The notes under the pieces are model-generated. The model was not told the DNA's origin. It saw nothing but the letters and a program-made list of their open reading frames with translations, and did not search any database. Positions 1 through 9,038 of a stretch of DNA of 64,000 nt are shown here, in pieces; the first letter of the stretch is position 1; every line of letters starts with the position of its first letter. Source of the stretch: Winogradskyella forsetii. GTDB lineage: Bacteria > Bacteroidota > Bacteroidia > Flavobacteriales > Flavobacteriaceae. The stretch lies in the NCBI RefSeq assembly GCF_013394595.1, contig NZ_CP053348.1:558001-622000 (forward strand), read 5' to 3'. A program made the translations under genes and the position numbers.

Positions 1-1424
1 CCAAAAGTGTTAAGGAATTAAAAGTTGATAAAGCTTATGAAGATTTCTACATCCCAAGTATAAAGTGGACTAACGATGCGGAAGTTTTAAGTGCACAATA
101 CATGAATCGTCATCAAAACGAATTAGACCTTTGGATGATTGATACAGAATCGATGACCTCTAAAAATGTTTTAGCAGAAAAAGACAAGGCCTATATCGAT
201 GTCACTGATAACTTAACGTTTCTAAAAGATAATAGTTTTATTTGGACGAGTGAAAAGGACGGTTTTAATCATATTTATCATTATTCCAAAGATGGAAAAT
301 TGATTAATCAAGTTACAAAAGGAAACTGGGAAGTGACCGATTACTATGGTTTGAATGAAAAGTCGAATACCATTTATTACCAATCCACCGAAAATGGTTC
401 TATTAATAGAGCTATTTACTCTATTAAATTAAACGGGAAAAACAAGAAGAGACTTACTGAAAAAGAAGGGACAAATAGCGCATCTTTTAGTGCTGACTTT
501 ACCTATTTTATAAACACGCATTCTAGTGCATCATCGCCACAAGAATATACGCTTTATGATGCCAAGTCTGGTGATGTGGTTAAGCGTATTAAAGATAATG
601 ATCAGTTGGCAGAAAAAATGGATAGCTATGTCACCTCTAAAAAAGAGTTCAGTACTATAAATGTCAATGGCAACGATTTGAATATGTGGATGATAAAACC
701 AGCTGATTTTGATCCAAAGCAGGAATATCCATTGTTTATGTACCAATATTCAGGTCCAGGCTCTCAGCAAGTCGCCAACCGCTGGAATAGCGCCAATGAT
801 TATTGGTTTCAAATGCTGGCACAAGAAGGTTATATTGTGGCTTGTGTAGATGGCAGAGGAACAGGATTTAAAGGTGCAGATTTCAAAAAGGTAACCCAAA
901 ATGAATTGGGGAAATATGAAGTGGAAGACCAAATTGAAGCGGCGAAACAACTCGGAAATCGAGATTATATAGATGCCTCACGAATTGGAATTTGGGGCTG
1001 GAGCTATGGCGGTTTTATGAGCAGTAATGCATTGTTCAAGGGAAATGATGTGTTCAAAATGGCAATTGCCGTTGCACCTGTAACGAGTTGGAGGTTTTAT
1101 GATACTATTTATACTGAACGCTACATGACCACACCTCAAGAAAACCCAAGTGGCTATGATGAAAACTCTCCAATCAATCATGTCGATAAGCTTAAAGGGG
1201 ATTATCTATTAATTCATGGAACAGGTGATGATAACGTGCATGTGCAAAACACCATGCGTATGGTAGAAGCTTTAATCCAAGCCGATAAACAATTTGAATG
1301 GATGTTATATCCAGATAAAAACCACGGTATTTACGGTGGCAATACAAGATTACATTTGTATAAAAAGATGACGGATTTTATTAATAGGACTTTGGGAGAT
1401 AAACTTGAAGCAAGTGATAAGTAA
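1..1424 (+). CDS. Dipeptidyl peptidase IV family (S9B) serine peptidase, 5'-truncated
   Basis: The frame is open from base 3 to the stop at 1424, so the gene enters from the left edge; the ATG at 102 is internal. The first ~215 visible residues look like the end of the DPP-IV beta-propeller (LDLWMID, TEKDG-type blades). The rest is an alpha/beta hydrolase with the nucleophile motif GWSYGG (Ser codon at 1002-1004), the acid motif GTGDDNVH and the histidine motif DKNHGIYGG, so the catalytic triad is intact. Family members cut X-Pro or X-Ala dipeptides from peptide N-termini in the periplasm. Two POT dipeptide transporters follow in the same direction, which fits a dipeptide-scavenging group. 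The signal peptide is outside the window. Confidence 0.93.
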   Translation, partial: KSVKELKVDKAYEDFYIPSIKWTNDAEVLSAQYMNRHQNELDLWMIDTESMTSKNVLAEKDKAYIDVTDNLTFLKDNSFIWTSEKDGFNHIYHYSKDGKLINQVTKGNWEVTDYYGLNEKSNTIYYQSTENGSINRAIYSIKLNGKNKKRLTEKEGTNSASFSADFTYFINTHSSASSPQEYTLYDAKSGDVVKRIKDNDQLAEKMDSYVTSKKEFSTINVNGNDLNMWMIKPADFDPKQEYPLFMYQYSGPGSQQVANRWNSANDYWFQMLAQEGYIVACVDGRGTGFKGADFKKVTQNELGKYEVEDQIEAAKQLGNRDYIDASRIGIWGWSYGGFMSSNALFKGNDVFKMAIAVAPVTSWRFYDTIYTERYMTTPQENPSGYDENSPINHVDKLKGDYLLIHGTGDDNVHVQNTMRMVEALIQADKQFEWMLYPDKNHGIYGGNTRLHLYKKMTDFINRTLGDKLEASDK

Positions 1425-1484
1425 GAATAAGAATCATCGAAAATAAAAGGCTAAACTAACTAACACTAACTAATTATTGAAATT

Positions 1485-3314
1485 ATGTCAACAGCAACTC
1501 AACCAATTAAACGAAAAGAACTTTTTGGACATCCAGTAGGTCTTTTTGTTTTGTTTTTTACAGAAATGTGGGAACGTTTTTCTTATTACGGAATGCGTGG
1601 AATTTTAGTCCTATATATGGCTGCATCTGCAACAGCTATTGATCCAGGATTGGGTTGGTCCAATAAAGACGCGATTTGGTTATACGGTTGGTACACGATG
1701 TTGGTATATGTAGCTTCTATTCCAGGAGGTTGGATTGCTGATAAATTTTTAGGGCAAAAGAAAACCGTTATGATTGGTGGATTATTACTATGTGTTGGAC
1801 ATGGTGTTTTAGCAATTCCTCAAAGTTGGGCGTTTTTCACAGGTCTACTTTTAATTATTTTAGGTGTTGGTGGTCTTAAACCAAACATCTCAACCATGGT
1901 TGGTGGTTTGTATAAAGAAGGGGATATTAGACGGGATAGCGGATTTACAATATTCTATATAGGAATTAATATTGGTGCATTTTTAGCAAGTATAACAGTA
2001 GGTTTAGTAGCTTATTATTATGGTTGGCACTATGGCTTTGGATTGGCTGGTATTGGTATGCTAGTTGGTCAGGCTGTATTTATTTGGGGCCAAAAATTCT
2101 TAAAAGGAGTAGGCGAATTTACAGGTGGTAGCCAAGCTTCGGAAGCTGAACGATTAGCATCAAAACGTCCATTAAGTAAAATTGAAAAGGATAGGGTTAT
2201 TGTATTATTGATTTCATTCTTAATCGTTGTGGTGTTTTGGGGAGCTTTTGAACAAGCAGGTGGATTAATGAATCTTTATACAGATGCTAAAGTTGACAGA
2301 CATATAGGGTTAAGTTGGTTGGAGGAAATTCCGGCAGCTGTCTTCCAATCTTTAAATGCAGGTTATATCATAATTTTCGGAACACTTGTGGGTGGTTTTT
2401 GGATTTGGTGGAAGAAGAAAGGAAAAGAATCCTCTTCATTGTTTAAAATGGCAATTGGTACCATCATTATGGGATTAGGTTATGTTTTTATGATGTTTGC
2501 ATCACAAGAAGCTAGCGCGGAAACTTTTGGAAAGGCAGCTATGATTTGGATTTTCTTAGCTTATTTATTCCATACAATAGGTGAATTATGTACATCACCA
2601 GTTTCATTGTCGTTCATTACAAAGTTAGCACCTTTAAAATATGCTTCTATTATGATGGGTGTTTATTTCGCAGCAACAGGTTTTGGAAATAAATTAGCAG
2701 GAACTATCGGTGAATCTTCTCAACTAGAATCGTTTACAGGTGAAATGGTGGTAAGCAAACAAGAGATATTACCATATCTTTCAAAAGAAACGTTTAAAAT
2801 TAAAAACGAAAATAAGGATGTTGTTGAAATAACCGAATACCCAATTAATGAAGATAAGAATTTTAGTATAAGGTCTACAGTTTATTCAGAAAATGGACAG
2901 GTAGTATTCAAAGATTTTGAAACAGGTAGAGACTTAAATTCATTATTCAAAATGTCTCAAGGAGAAGATTCTGATACGAAACAACTATTAGAAGATTTAA
3001 ATGAAAATAACGTTTCAGCTTCAAACCCATATCATGCAAAATTAGTGTTTGAAAAAGATAAGGACAAAGCGCAGATTACAGAAAATAAAGGAGACGGAAA
3101 AGATTATGGTGTTTCATTTGTATTAGAAGAAGAGCAAAGCGAACAAGAATATGCTACATTTATGTGGTTAACTATTTTTACGGTTGCATTCGGTCTGTTG
3201 CTGCTTTTATTCTTGAAGAAATTAAAGAAATTGACACATGGTGCTGAAGATAATGAACGAGAAGTTATGGAAACAGAACCATATGAACTAGCAGACGAAG
3301 ATTTGCAGAACTAA
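1485..3314 (+). CDS. POT (PTR2) family proton-coupled di/tripeptide transporter
   Basis: A 609-residue multi-pass inner-membrane protein. The POT signature EMWERFSYYG (the ExxERFxYYG motif) lies in helix 1, and FYIGINIGAF matches the FYxxINxG motif. It imports di- or tripeptides with protons. Roughly residues 415-560 form a charged hydrophilic segment placed just before the last membrane helix, and this is longer than in the classic ~500-residue DtpA type. It starts 60 bp after the peptidase gene and is followed by a strong hairpin, then a second POT gene. Substrate specificity cannot be read from the sequence. Confidence 0.93.
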   Translation: MSTATQPIKRKELFGHPVGLFVLFFTEMWERFSYYGMRGILVLYMAASATAIDPGLGWSNKDAIWLYGWYTMLVYVASIPGGWIADKFLGQKKTVMIGGLLLCVGHGVLAIPQSWAFFTGLLLIILGVGGLKPNISTMVGGLYKEGDIRRDSGFTIFYIGINIGAFLASITVGLVAYYYGWHYGFGLAGIGMLVGQAVFIWGQKFLKGVGEFTGGSQASEAERLASKRPLSKIEKDRVIVLLISFLIVVVFWGAFEQAGGLMNLYTDAKVDRHIGLSWLEEIPAAVFQSLNAGYIIIFGTLVGGFWIWWKKKGKESSSLFKMAIGTIIMGLGYVFMMFASQEASAETFGKAAMIWIFLAYLFHTIGELCTSPVSLSFITKLAPLKYASIMMGVYFAATGFGNKLAGTIGESSQLESFTGEMVVSKQEILPYLSKETFKIKNENKDVVEITEYPINEDKNFSIRSTVYSENGQVVFKDFETGRDLNSLFKMSQGEDSDTKQLLEDLNENNVSASNPYHAKLVFEKDKDKAQITENKGDGKDYGVSFVLEEEQSEQEYATFMWLTIFTVAFGLLLLLFLKKLKKLTHGAEDNEREVMETEPYELADEDLQN

Positions 3315-3322
3315 TTATATAA

Positions 3323-3354
3323 AACCCTTTCAAAGATTAAATTTTGAAAGGGTT
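3323..3354 (+). terminator. Hairpin between the two POT genes
   Basis: A perfect 12-bp stem (aaccctttcaaa / tttgaaagggtt) with an 8-nt loop begins nine bases after the stop of the first transporter. No T-run follows directly, so it may attenuate transcription or protect the mRNA end rather than act as a full terminator. Confidence 0.55.
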
Positions 3355-3382
3355 ATCTATGCTTAACTAAACTAATTATTTT

Positions 3383-5503
3383 ATGAGTACAGACATCGAA
3401 AACCTATTTAAAGATAAAGTTCTAGGGCATCCTGCCGGACTTTTTGTATTATTTTTTACTGAAATGTGGGAGCGTTTTTCGTTTTACGGAATGCGTGTTT
3501 TATTGGTCAATTTTTTGACTATGGCCGCTATTGGCTATAATCCTGGTTGGGAATGGTCTGTGGAAAATGCAGGTGCGCTTTTTGGTACTTATGCGATGCT
3601 GCTTTATATCACACCGATTATTGGTGGTTGGCTTGCTGATAAATACACAGGCTACCGATGGGCTGTTATTATTGGGTCTTTAATTATGACGGCAGGTCAT
3701 GCATCAATGGCTATAGAAACTGAATTCTCATTATACTTTGGTTTGTTTTTATTGGTTGTTGGTACAGGTTTTTTTAAACCAACCATGACTTCCATTATTT
3801 CTGATATGTATAAGAAAAATCCAGAGAAAAAGGATGGAGCTTACACCATCTATTATATGGGAGTAAATGCTGGCGCCTTTTTTGGAATGATGCTTTGTGG
3901 CTATTTAGCTGAAAAGATTGGTTGGGCATATGGTTTCGGGTTAGCAGGTATTTTTATGTTGTTGGGAACCATTCAGTTTTGGTTAGCAGGTCCTTTATTT
4001 GGAAAAATTGGAGCTAAACCTTCAAATGTCCATGAAGTAGAATTACCTCAAAATGTTAATGAAGAAAGCGTAGAAATAAACAATGACACTGAGGAAAAAG
4101 AAGAACGACCAAACCCATTTACAACTTTGGATAAAGTGTTAATACTTATCTCGTCCATTATTGGACTTGGTTATGCTATTAATGACCCGATGTCTAAAAT
4201 TGCAGGCATTGATATGTTTGCATTCTTACAAATTGGAGATTTTGAAGGGCAATATACAGCGGTACTTTTTGCCTTAGCGCTATTTCTAATATTAGTGATT
4301 GGTCGAATTTTAAGATATACAGCAATTGTAAGAGATAGAATGATTGCATTTATCATATTTGCATTTTTTACGGTGTTTTTTTGGATGTCCTTTGAGCAAG
4401 GCGCATCATCATTAGTGATTTTTGCAAGAGATAATGTTGATAGACTTTTGAGTGGTAATTCAGCAACAATCTTTAATGTTGTGAACACCTTACTTACGGT
4501 AATACCGTTGATTATAATTTCCTATGTACTCTTTATTTTATGGAAGAAAACCTTTTCTAAAATACCAGGCTCTAATATCGTTTTGGTCATTTGTTTCTTG
4601 TTAATGTGGGGAATCGTAGGTTGGATGCTTAATAGAGATTATAATACAGTGGCGTATGATGTGGAATATTCTGCGATCAAAACACCAGATTTAGATGAGC
4701 AAGGAAAACAGAAACTTGATGCGGATGGAAAAATGCAATTTGTTTACATTCCTGTTTCAGAAAATACAGCAACCAACTCGGATCACCAAGTCGTCATGCG
4801 AACCACTTCTATTGCAGAGCCAATGACATTTAATCTAGGTGATAAATTAAATATTACGCCTAAAAATAATGATGGGACAGAATTTGGATTCTTAGATGAC
4901 AAGAGATTACAACTTACCAAGCAAAAAGCAATAGAGTTGGATAGGGATAATGGCGTTATTGCTGCAACAGTTACGAAGGTAAGAGAAAACGAAGTTGAAA
5001 TAACAGTATCTTGGTTTAGTATTCTGAACTCATTTTTTATAATTGTATTTGCGTCGTTCTTTTCTAAATGGTGGGAAAGCAAATATAACCCGAGTGCTGC
5101 CACTAAATATGCGCTTGGTTTAAGTATTATGGGAATTGGATTTGGACTGCTAGCGTTCGGTGCATTCGGAATAGTGGAAGGTGTAAAAGTGAGTATGATT
5201 TGGCTGATTTTAGCCTATCTATTTCATACGCTTGGCGAACTCTGCTTGTCACCTGTCGGATTATCTTATGTGAGTAAGTTAGTGCCAGGACGAATGATTG
5301 CCCTGATGTTTGGTATGTGGTATTTAGCCATAGCAATTGGAAATAAACTAGCTGCTGTTTTTGGAGGACAGATCGAAAATATCACAAAGCAATATAGCTT
5401 ATCAACCTTCTTCTTGATATTTACAATTGTACCAATTGCTGCCGGACTTTTAATATTCTTTTTAAATCCAGTTTTGAAAAAACTTATGCACGGCGTGCGC
5501 TAA
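3383..5503 (+). CDS. POT (PTR2) family proton-coupled di/tripeptide transporter, second copy
   Basis: A 706-residue paralogue of the preceding transporter. EMWERFSFYGMR and YYMGVNAGAFF are the POT signatures, and the N-terminal ~200 residues align readily with the first copy. It also has a long soluble insertion (about residues 420-550, from the NRDYNTVAYD region to EVEITVSW), but this lies before the last pair of long hydrophobic blocks and not at the position used by the first copy. The predicted role is uptake of small peptides released by DPP-IV type peptidases. A clear terminator follows. Confidence 0.93.
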   Translation: MSTDIENLFKDKVLGHPAGLFVLFFTEMWERFSFYGMRVLLVNFLTMAAIGYNPGWEWSVENAGALFGTYAMLLYITPIIGGWLADKYTGYRWAVIIGSLIMTAGHASMAIETEFSLYFGLFLLVVGTGFFKPTMTSIISDMYKKNPEKKDGAYTIYYMGVNAGAFFGMMLCGYLAEKIGWAYGFGLAGIFMLLGTIQFWLAGPLFGKIGAKPSNVHEVELPQNVNEESVEINNDTEEKEERPNPFTTLDKVLILISSIIGLGYAINDPMSKIAGIDMFAFLQIGDFEGQYTAVLFALALFLILVIGRILRYTAIVRDRMIAFIIFAFFTVFFWMSFEQGASSLVIFARDNVDRLLSGNSATIFNVVNTLLTVIPLIIISYVLFILWKKTFSKIPGSNIVLVICFLLMWGIVGWMLNRDYNTVAYDVEYSAIKTPDLDEQGKQKLDADGKMQFVYIPVSENTATNSDHQVVMRTTSIAEPMTFNLGDKLNITPKNNDGTEFGFLDDKRLQLTKQKAIELDRDNGVIAATVTKVRENEVEITVSWFSILNSFFIIVFASFFSKWWESKYNPSAATKYALGLSIMGIGFGLLAFGAFGIVEGVKVSMIWLILAYLFHTLGELCLSPVGLSYVSKLVPGRMIALMFGMWYLAIAIGNKLAAVFGGQIENITKQYSLSTFFLIFTIVPIAAGLLIFFLNPVLKKLMHGVR

Positions 5504-5523
5504 CAAAACCGTTAAAAATATCT

Positions 5524-5551
5524 AAAATGCTCCGCTTTAGGAGCATTTTTT
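5524..5551 (+). terminator. Rho-independent terminator after the POT genes
   Basis: A 10-bp perfect stem (aaaatgctcc / ggagcatttt) with loop gcttta ends in a T-run. It lies 21 bp after the second transporter stop and closes the peptidase/POT group. Confidence 0.85.
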
Positions 5552-5585
5552 GTAAGTTCGGCTCATTATTTGCAACAAATCGGAT

Positions 5586-6137
5586 ATGATGAAAAAATTG
5601 ACCTTTGGACTAATAGCTGTGTTTGCCTTTACATTATCGGCAATAGCACAAGAAATTAATTGGGTAACTATGGACGAAGCTCTAGAGCTTCAGAAAAAAG
5701 AACCTAAAAAGATTTTTATGGACGTTTATACCAATTGGTGCGGCCCTTGCAAAATGTTAGATAAGAATACGTTTCATAATAAAGATGTTGTAGCGTACGT
5801 CAACGAACATTATTACGCTGTAAAGTTTAATGCAGAGGGTAACGATGAGGTTACTTATAAAGACCAGACCTTTGGAAACCCAAATTATGATGCTACAAAA
5901 GCCAATCGACGAAACAGCGCTCACGAGTTTTCGAGATTTTTAAAAGTTAGAGCCTACCCAACTATGGTGTTTTTCGATGAGGAAGGTGAGTTTATTTCTC
6001 CTATTCAAGGGTATTTAAAACCACAGCAATTGGAGTTGTATTTAAAATTATTCAAAAGCGATGAACACAAAGAAATGACGACCCAAGAGCAGTTTAATGA
6101 ATATTACAAAGCGTTTAAACCAGAGTTTAAGGAATAA
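5586..6137 (+). CDS. Secreted thioredoxin-fold protein
   Basis: A 183-residue protein with an N-terminal signal peptide (MMKKLTFGLIAVFAFTL, probable cleavage before QEINW), so it probably acts in the periplasm. The redox motif WCGPCK follows the first strand (DVYTNWCGPCKML), and the cis-proline motif VRAYPTMVFFD is present, so the active site looks complete. It belongs to the thioredoxin_7/DUF255-like secreted proteins common in Bacteroidota. ATG codons at 5586 and 5589 are both usable. Its stop is six bases from the stop of the convergent comEC-like gene, so no separate terminator fits between them. Confidence 0.88.
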   Translation: MMKKLTFGLIAVFAFTLSAIAQEINWVTMDEALELQKKEPKKIFMDVYTNWCGPCKMLDKNTFHNKDVVAYVNEHYYAVKFNAEGNDEVTYKDQTFGNPNYDATKANRRNSAHEFSRFLKVRAYPTMVFFDEEGEFISPIQGYLKPQQLELYLKLFKSDEHKEMTTQEQFNEYYKAFKPEFKE

Positions 6138-6143
6138 AATAGA

Positions 6144-8174
6144 TCATTTTATAATATAAGTGCCCTTTTCATTTGTTTGATGGAAAGGGATTTTTTTATG
6201 CTCACATGTGGCTTTCCAACGTTTTAAATACGATTTGTAATTACTGGCATCGGCTATAATTTGTTCAGGTTTTAAGCTGTCAATGACCCTATTGAGATTA
6301 AGTCTTGGCGAATTTCGCAATAAAATATAATGAGGATGAAATGAAATGCCTTTATAAACCCCTATACTATCAATGGCTAATATAATCTTGTTTTTGTATA
6401 TATAAACCGATTGTAAACTGTCTGTTGTAACAAAGTCAATTGATTCCCCAACTTTGTAGTTTTTAATGGCGTGATTAGCCTGCAGCTGAACCGAATCCAA
6501 ATTATGGAATAAGGTTAATTTGTTGTTCGTTTTCAGACCGATCATCGAATATCTACTCTTATTGAAAATTACAAATGCATCATTTTGAGTTTGCTGTTTA
6601 TTGTAAAAATAAACACAATGAAGTCCTATTATGGCAATTAAACTCATTGCTGTCCACTTAAAATTCTGGAATTTATAAGCTTGAATCATAGCTATGACTA
6701 TAAGGTAAGAAACTAAAACTTGAAGTAACGTAAACGGAATATCTCTAAATAGAAAGCTTTCAAATTGAGCCACCCAAGCGATGAAATTATTCAAACTATC
6801 AATGATAAAACTATAGATATCCACAATTGGTTTGGGTAAAAATCCAAGGAGTGCTAAGGCAATTACAAGTAATCCAAAACCAAGAATAATGCCCAGAAAT
6901 GGAATCACCACTAAATTTGAAATAAAAAATAAGCCAGGGAATTGATGAAAATAGAATAGACTTATAGGCACCACACCTATTTGTGCAGCTAATGTCACCG
7001 TGAAAATTTGCCAAGGTTTATCAAATATCCAATTTTTTGGCTGCCAAAGCTTATAAATAATAGGTTGTATGCTTACAATACCTAAAACAGCCAGATAGCT
7101 CATTTGGAATCCTACGGCAAACAAAAAAGTGGGTTTAATCAGTAATATCAAAAAGGCAGAAATGACTAAGGTATTATAAATATTTGTTCGTCGTTTAAGA
7201 TGCATTGCAAAACTAATCACGCTAAACATGGTTACTGCTCGTGTTACAGATGGCGATAAACCTGCAATGACAGCAAAAGTCCAAAGAATAATGATTAAAA
7301 TAAAAGGTCTTATAAAATTCCCATATTTCAAATAGAGTAGTGGTCTAAATAGAAAGTTTAGAATCCACAAAATAAGACCCACATGCAATCCTGATACTGC
7401 TAAAATGTGAATGGTTCCAGAATTGACATAATTGTTATAAACGGATTTGTCAATCATTTGGCGTTGTCCTAGTAACAAAGCATTCATGATGCTTAGTGCA
7501 TCTTTTTCAAATCCTGCTTCAACAAGTTTTAAATTGATTGTAGTTCTCAAGGCATCAGCATAACCGTAAATAGTAGATTTTGAATCTGAAAGCTTTAAAA
7601 TAGTATTTGAATTGAGATAAAGTTGGTGATATACCTGTTGCAGTTCTAAGTACTTGCTATAGTCAAATTGATAAGGGTTTAATGGTTTTTGAATCACTTT
7701 CAGGTCCGATGAGGTTAAGACTATATCATCAACGTCGAGATATTTTGAAAGACTATCTTGTTTAATGTTAATCAATAAATGCCCGATGGCTTCTTCGTCA
7801 TTAAAAGATTTTATGACAGCAATATATTTGGCATTGTATGCGTCTGGTTTGAGCCGTTTTTCAATTTGAAAAACAATCGTATTATAGTTTTCAGAAGTAT
7901 TGAGATGTGTATAATGTTTAGATCGTAATGTTTCATCTTGAAGGTGGTATGAAATTATTCCAACGCCAACCATGCACAAGCAAGCTAAAATTCCAAAATA
8001 AGGTGAACGGTTGATTTTAGATTTTAAGGCTAACCAATACACACCAATTAATATCACTAAACCGATGGTTGCATATAAAACCGTTTGGAAATCCAGCCTT
8101 AGATAATGTGCTAAAAGAATTCCAAAAACCAAAAAAATGGTCAATTTTATAATTGTAAAATTTAGTAACTTCAT
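6144..8174 (-). CDS. ComEC/Rec2-family competence membrane protein
   Basis: A 676-residue protein with N-terminal membrane helices, a DUF4131-like soluble part (about 50-200) and the multi-helix Competence domain (about 230-520) containing the conserved HILAVSGLHVGLI segment. ComEC forms the channel that carries single-stranded DNA into the cytoplasm. The C-terminal ~150 residues follow the helices but show no HxHxDH metallo-beta-lactamase motif, so only a reduced form of that domain seems to be present. It lies downstream of surE, lpxB and the NlpC/P60 gene on the same strand, but 306 bp separates it from the last of these. The substrate role rests on family membership only. Confidence 0.88.
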   Translation of the reverse strand: MKLLNFTIIKLTIFLVFGILLAHYLRLDFQTVLYATIGLVILIGVYWLALKSKINRSPYFGILACLCMVGVGIISYHLQDETLRSKHYTHLNTSENYNTIVFQIEKRLKPDAYNAKYIAVIKSFNDEEAIGHLLINIKQDSLSKYLDVDDIVLTSSDLKVIQKPLNPYQFDYSKYLELQQVYHQLYLNSNTILKLSDSKSTIYGYADALRTTINLKLVEAGFEKDALSIMNALLLGQRQMIDKSVYNNYVNSGTIHILAVSGLHVGLILWILNFLFRPLLYLKYGNFIRPFILIIILWTFAVIAGLSPSVTRAVTMFSVISFAMHLKRRTNIYNTLVISAFLILLIKPTFLFAVGFQMSYLAVLGIVSIQPIIYKLWQPKNWIFDKPWQIFTVTLAAQIGVVPISLFYFHQFPGLFFISNLVVIPFLGIILGFGLLVIALALLGFLPKPIVDIYSFIIDSLNNFIAWVAQFESFLFRDIPFTLLQVLVSYLIVIAMIQAYKFQNFKWTAMSLIAIIGLHCVYFYNKQQTQNDAFVIFNKSRYSMIGLKTNNKLTLFHNLDSVQLQANHAIKNYKVGESIDFVTTDSLQSVYIYKNKIILAIDSIGVYKGISFHPHYILLRNSPRLNLNRVIDSLKPEQIIADASNYKSYLKRWKATCEHKKIPFHQTNEKGTYIIK

Positions 8175-8382
8175 AATATATAGTAAGTTACTGAAAATAT
8201 TGATACGATTTACGTATCGAAATGAATAACCATTTTATATGATTTAATGTCTAGAAACACTAAACTGAACAACCTAAATTAGATTGAATAGCTATCGTAA
8301 TTTAATTGGTTTTATTTTTGAGCTTATCTGAAGAGGACGTTGGTGTTTAGATAATGAGCCATCTGATTCCAAAGTATAAATT

Positions 8383-8404
8383 GTGCCTTTAGGTACAACA
8401 TATA
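8383..8404. repeat. Short direct repeat, copy 1 (gtgcctttaggtac box)
   Basis: The 14-bp box gtgcctttaggtac is itself imperfectly palindromic and is followed by aacatata. An identical box lies 51 bp further on. Such boxes resemble REP-like palindromes seen in related genomes, but this is from memory and unchecked. Confidence 0.6.
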
Positions 8405-8433
8405 GGTAAAAAAAGTGCTCAAAATGGTTTAGC

Positions 8434-8455
8434 GTGCCTTTAGGTACGCCATATA
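8434..8455. repeat. Short direct repeat, copy 2 (gtgcctttaggtac box)
   Basis: Same 14-bp box as copy 1, followed by gccatata. The eight bases after the box differ at two positions. Confidence 0.6.
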
Positions 8456-8480
8456 TTTTTTAGTCATAGACTTATGAAAC

Positions 8481-8990
8481 TCACAACACACGTCTAGCCT
8501 GAATAAAAGAGAAGTACCAATATTTTTCTGCCAAAGACGAAATCATAACACCTCTGCTACTAGAAGCATGTATAAACTCAACATTGCCAGTTCTTACATC
8601 GGTAACAATACCAACATGATTTACCTTTCGGCTGTTTTTCTTTGTGGCAAAAAACACCAAATCTCCAACATTTACTTCTTTGATATCTACCCAATCGCCT
8701 GTGCCTTGAAGTCCAGATGTGGTTCTAGGTAAGTTAACATTGTGCTTTTTGTAGGTGGTATATATAAGACCCGAACAATCCATACCTTTTTTTGTAGTGC
8801 CACCATATTTGTAACGGGTGCCATCAAATGTTTTGGCGTATTTTACAATGGTTTCAGCTTCAGCTGTAGGTTTTGCTGTCGTATTAACTTTTACAGTATG
8901 CGTTTGCCTTTTTTTACTGGAATATGATTTTTTGGATTTGCAGCTGCTGGCAACTAAGAGAAGAAATAGTATTGGTAATAATTGTTTCAT
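8481..8990 (-). CDS. NlpC/P60 (C40) family cell-wall peptidase lipoprotein
   Basis: A 169-residue protein with a lipoprotein signal: a hydrophobic stretch ending in the lipobox LVASSC, so it is probably anchored to a membrane through that Cys. The NlpC/P60 domain covers about residues 45-165, with the catalytic Cys in MDCSGLIYTTY, the His in VNHVGIVTD and a third polar residue near EFIHASSSRGV. These enzymes cut peptide stems of peptidoglycan. It follows lpxB by 48 bp on the same strand and is probably co-transcribed with it. Confidence 0.9.
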   Translation of the reverse strand: MKQLLPILFLLLVASSCKSKKSYSSKKRQTHTVKVNTTAKPTAEAETIVKYAKTFDGTRYKYGGTTKKGMDCSGLIYTTYKKHNVNLPRTTSGLQGTGDWVDIKEVNVGDLVFFATKKNSRKVNHVGIVTDVRTGNVEFIHASSSRGVMISSLAEKYWYFSFIQARRVL

Positions 8991-9038
8991 TTTAAAATTC
9001 AGAGTTACAGTTTCTCGTTTGATTTTGGCTTTTGAAAT

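Larger units (their letters stand above)
8175..8480. other. Intergenic spacer comEC / NlpC-P60 gene
   Basis: No credible gene is seen in these 306 bases. They hold a 6-5-6 palindrome at 8202-8218 (gatacg/cgtatc) about 30 bp upstream of comEC, and two copies of a direct repeat listed separately. Confidence 0.5.

Noticed and set aside
4171..4488. 105-codon minus-strand ORF in the second POT gene
   Set aside because: Antisense shadow of a well-supported transporter gene.
8202..8218. Palindrome gatacg-attta-cgtatc as a regulator operator upstream of comEC
   Set aside because: A single short palindrome in AT-rich sequence with no matching copy elsewhere in the window; not enough for a site call.
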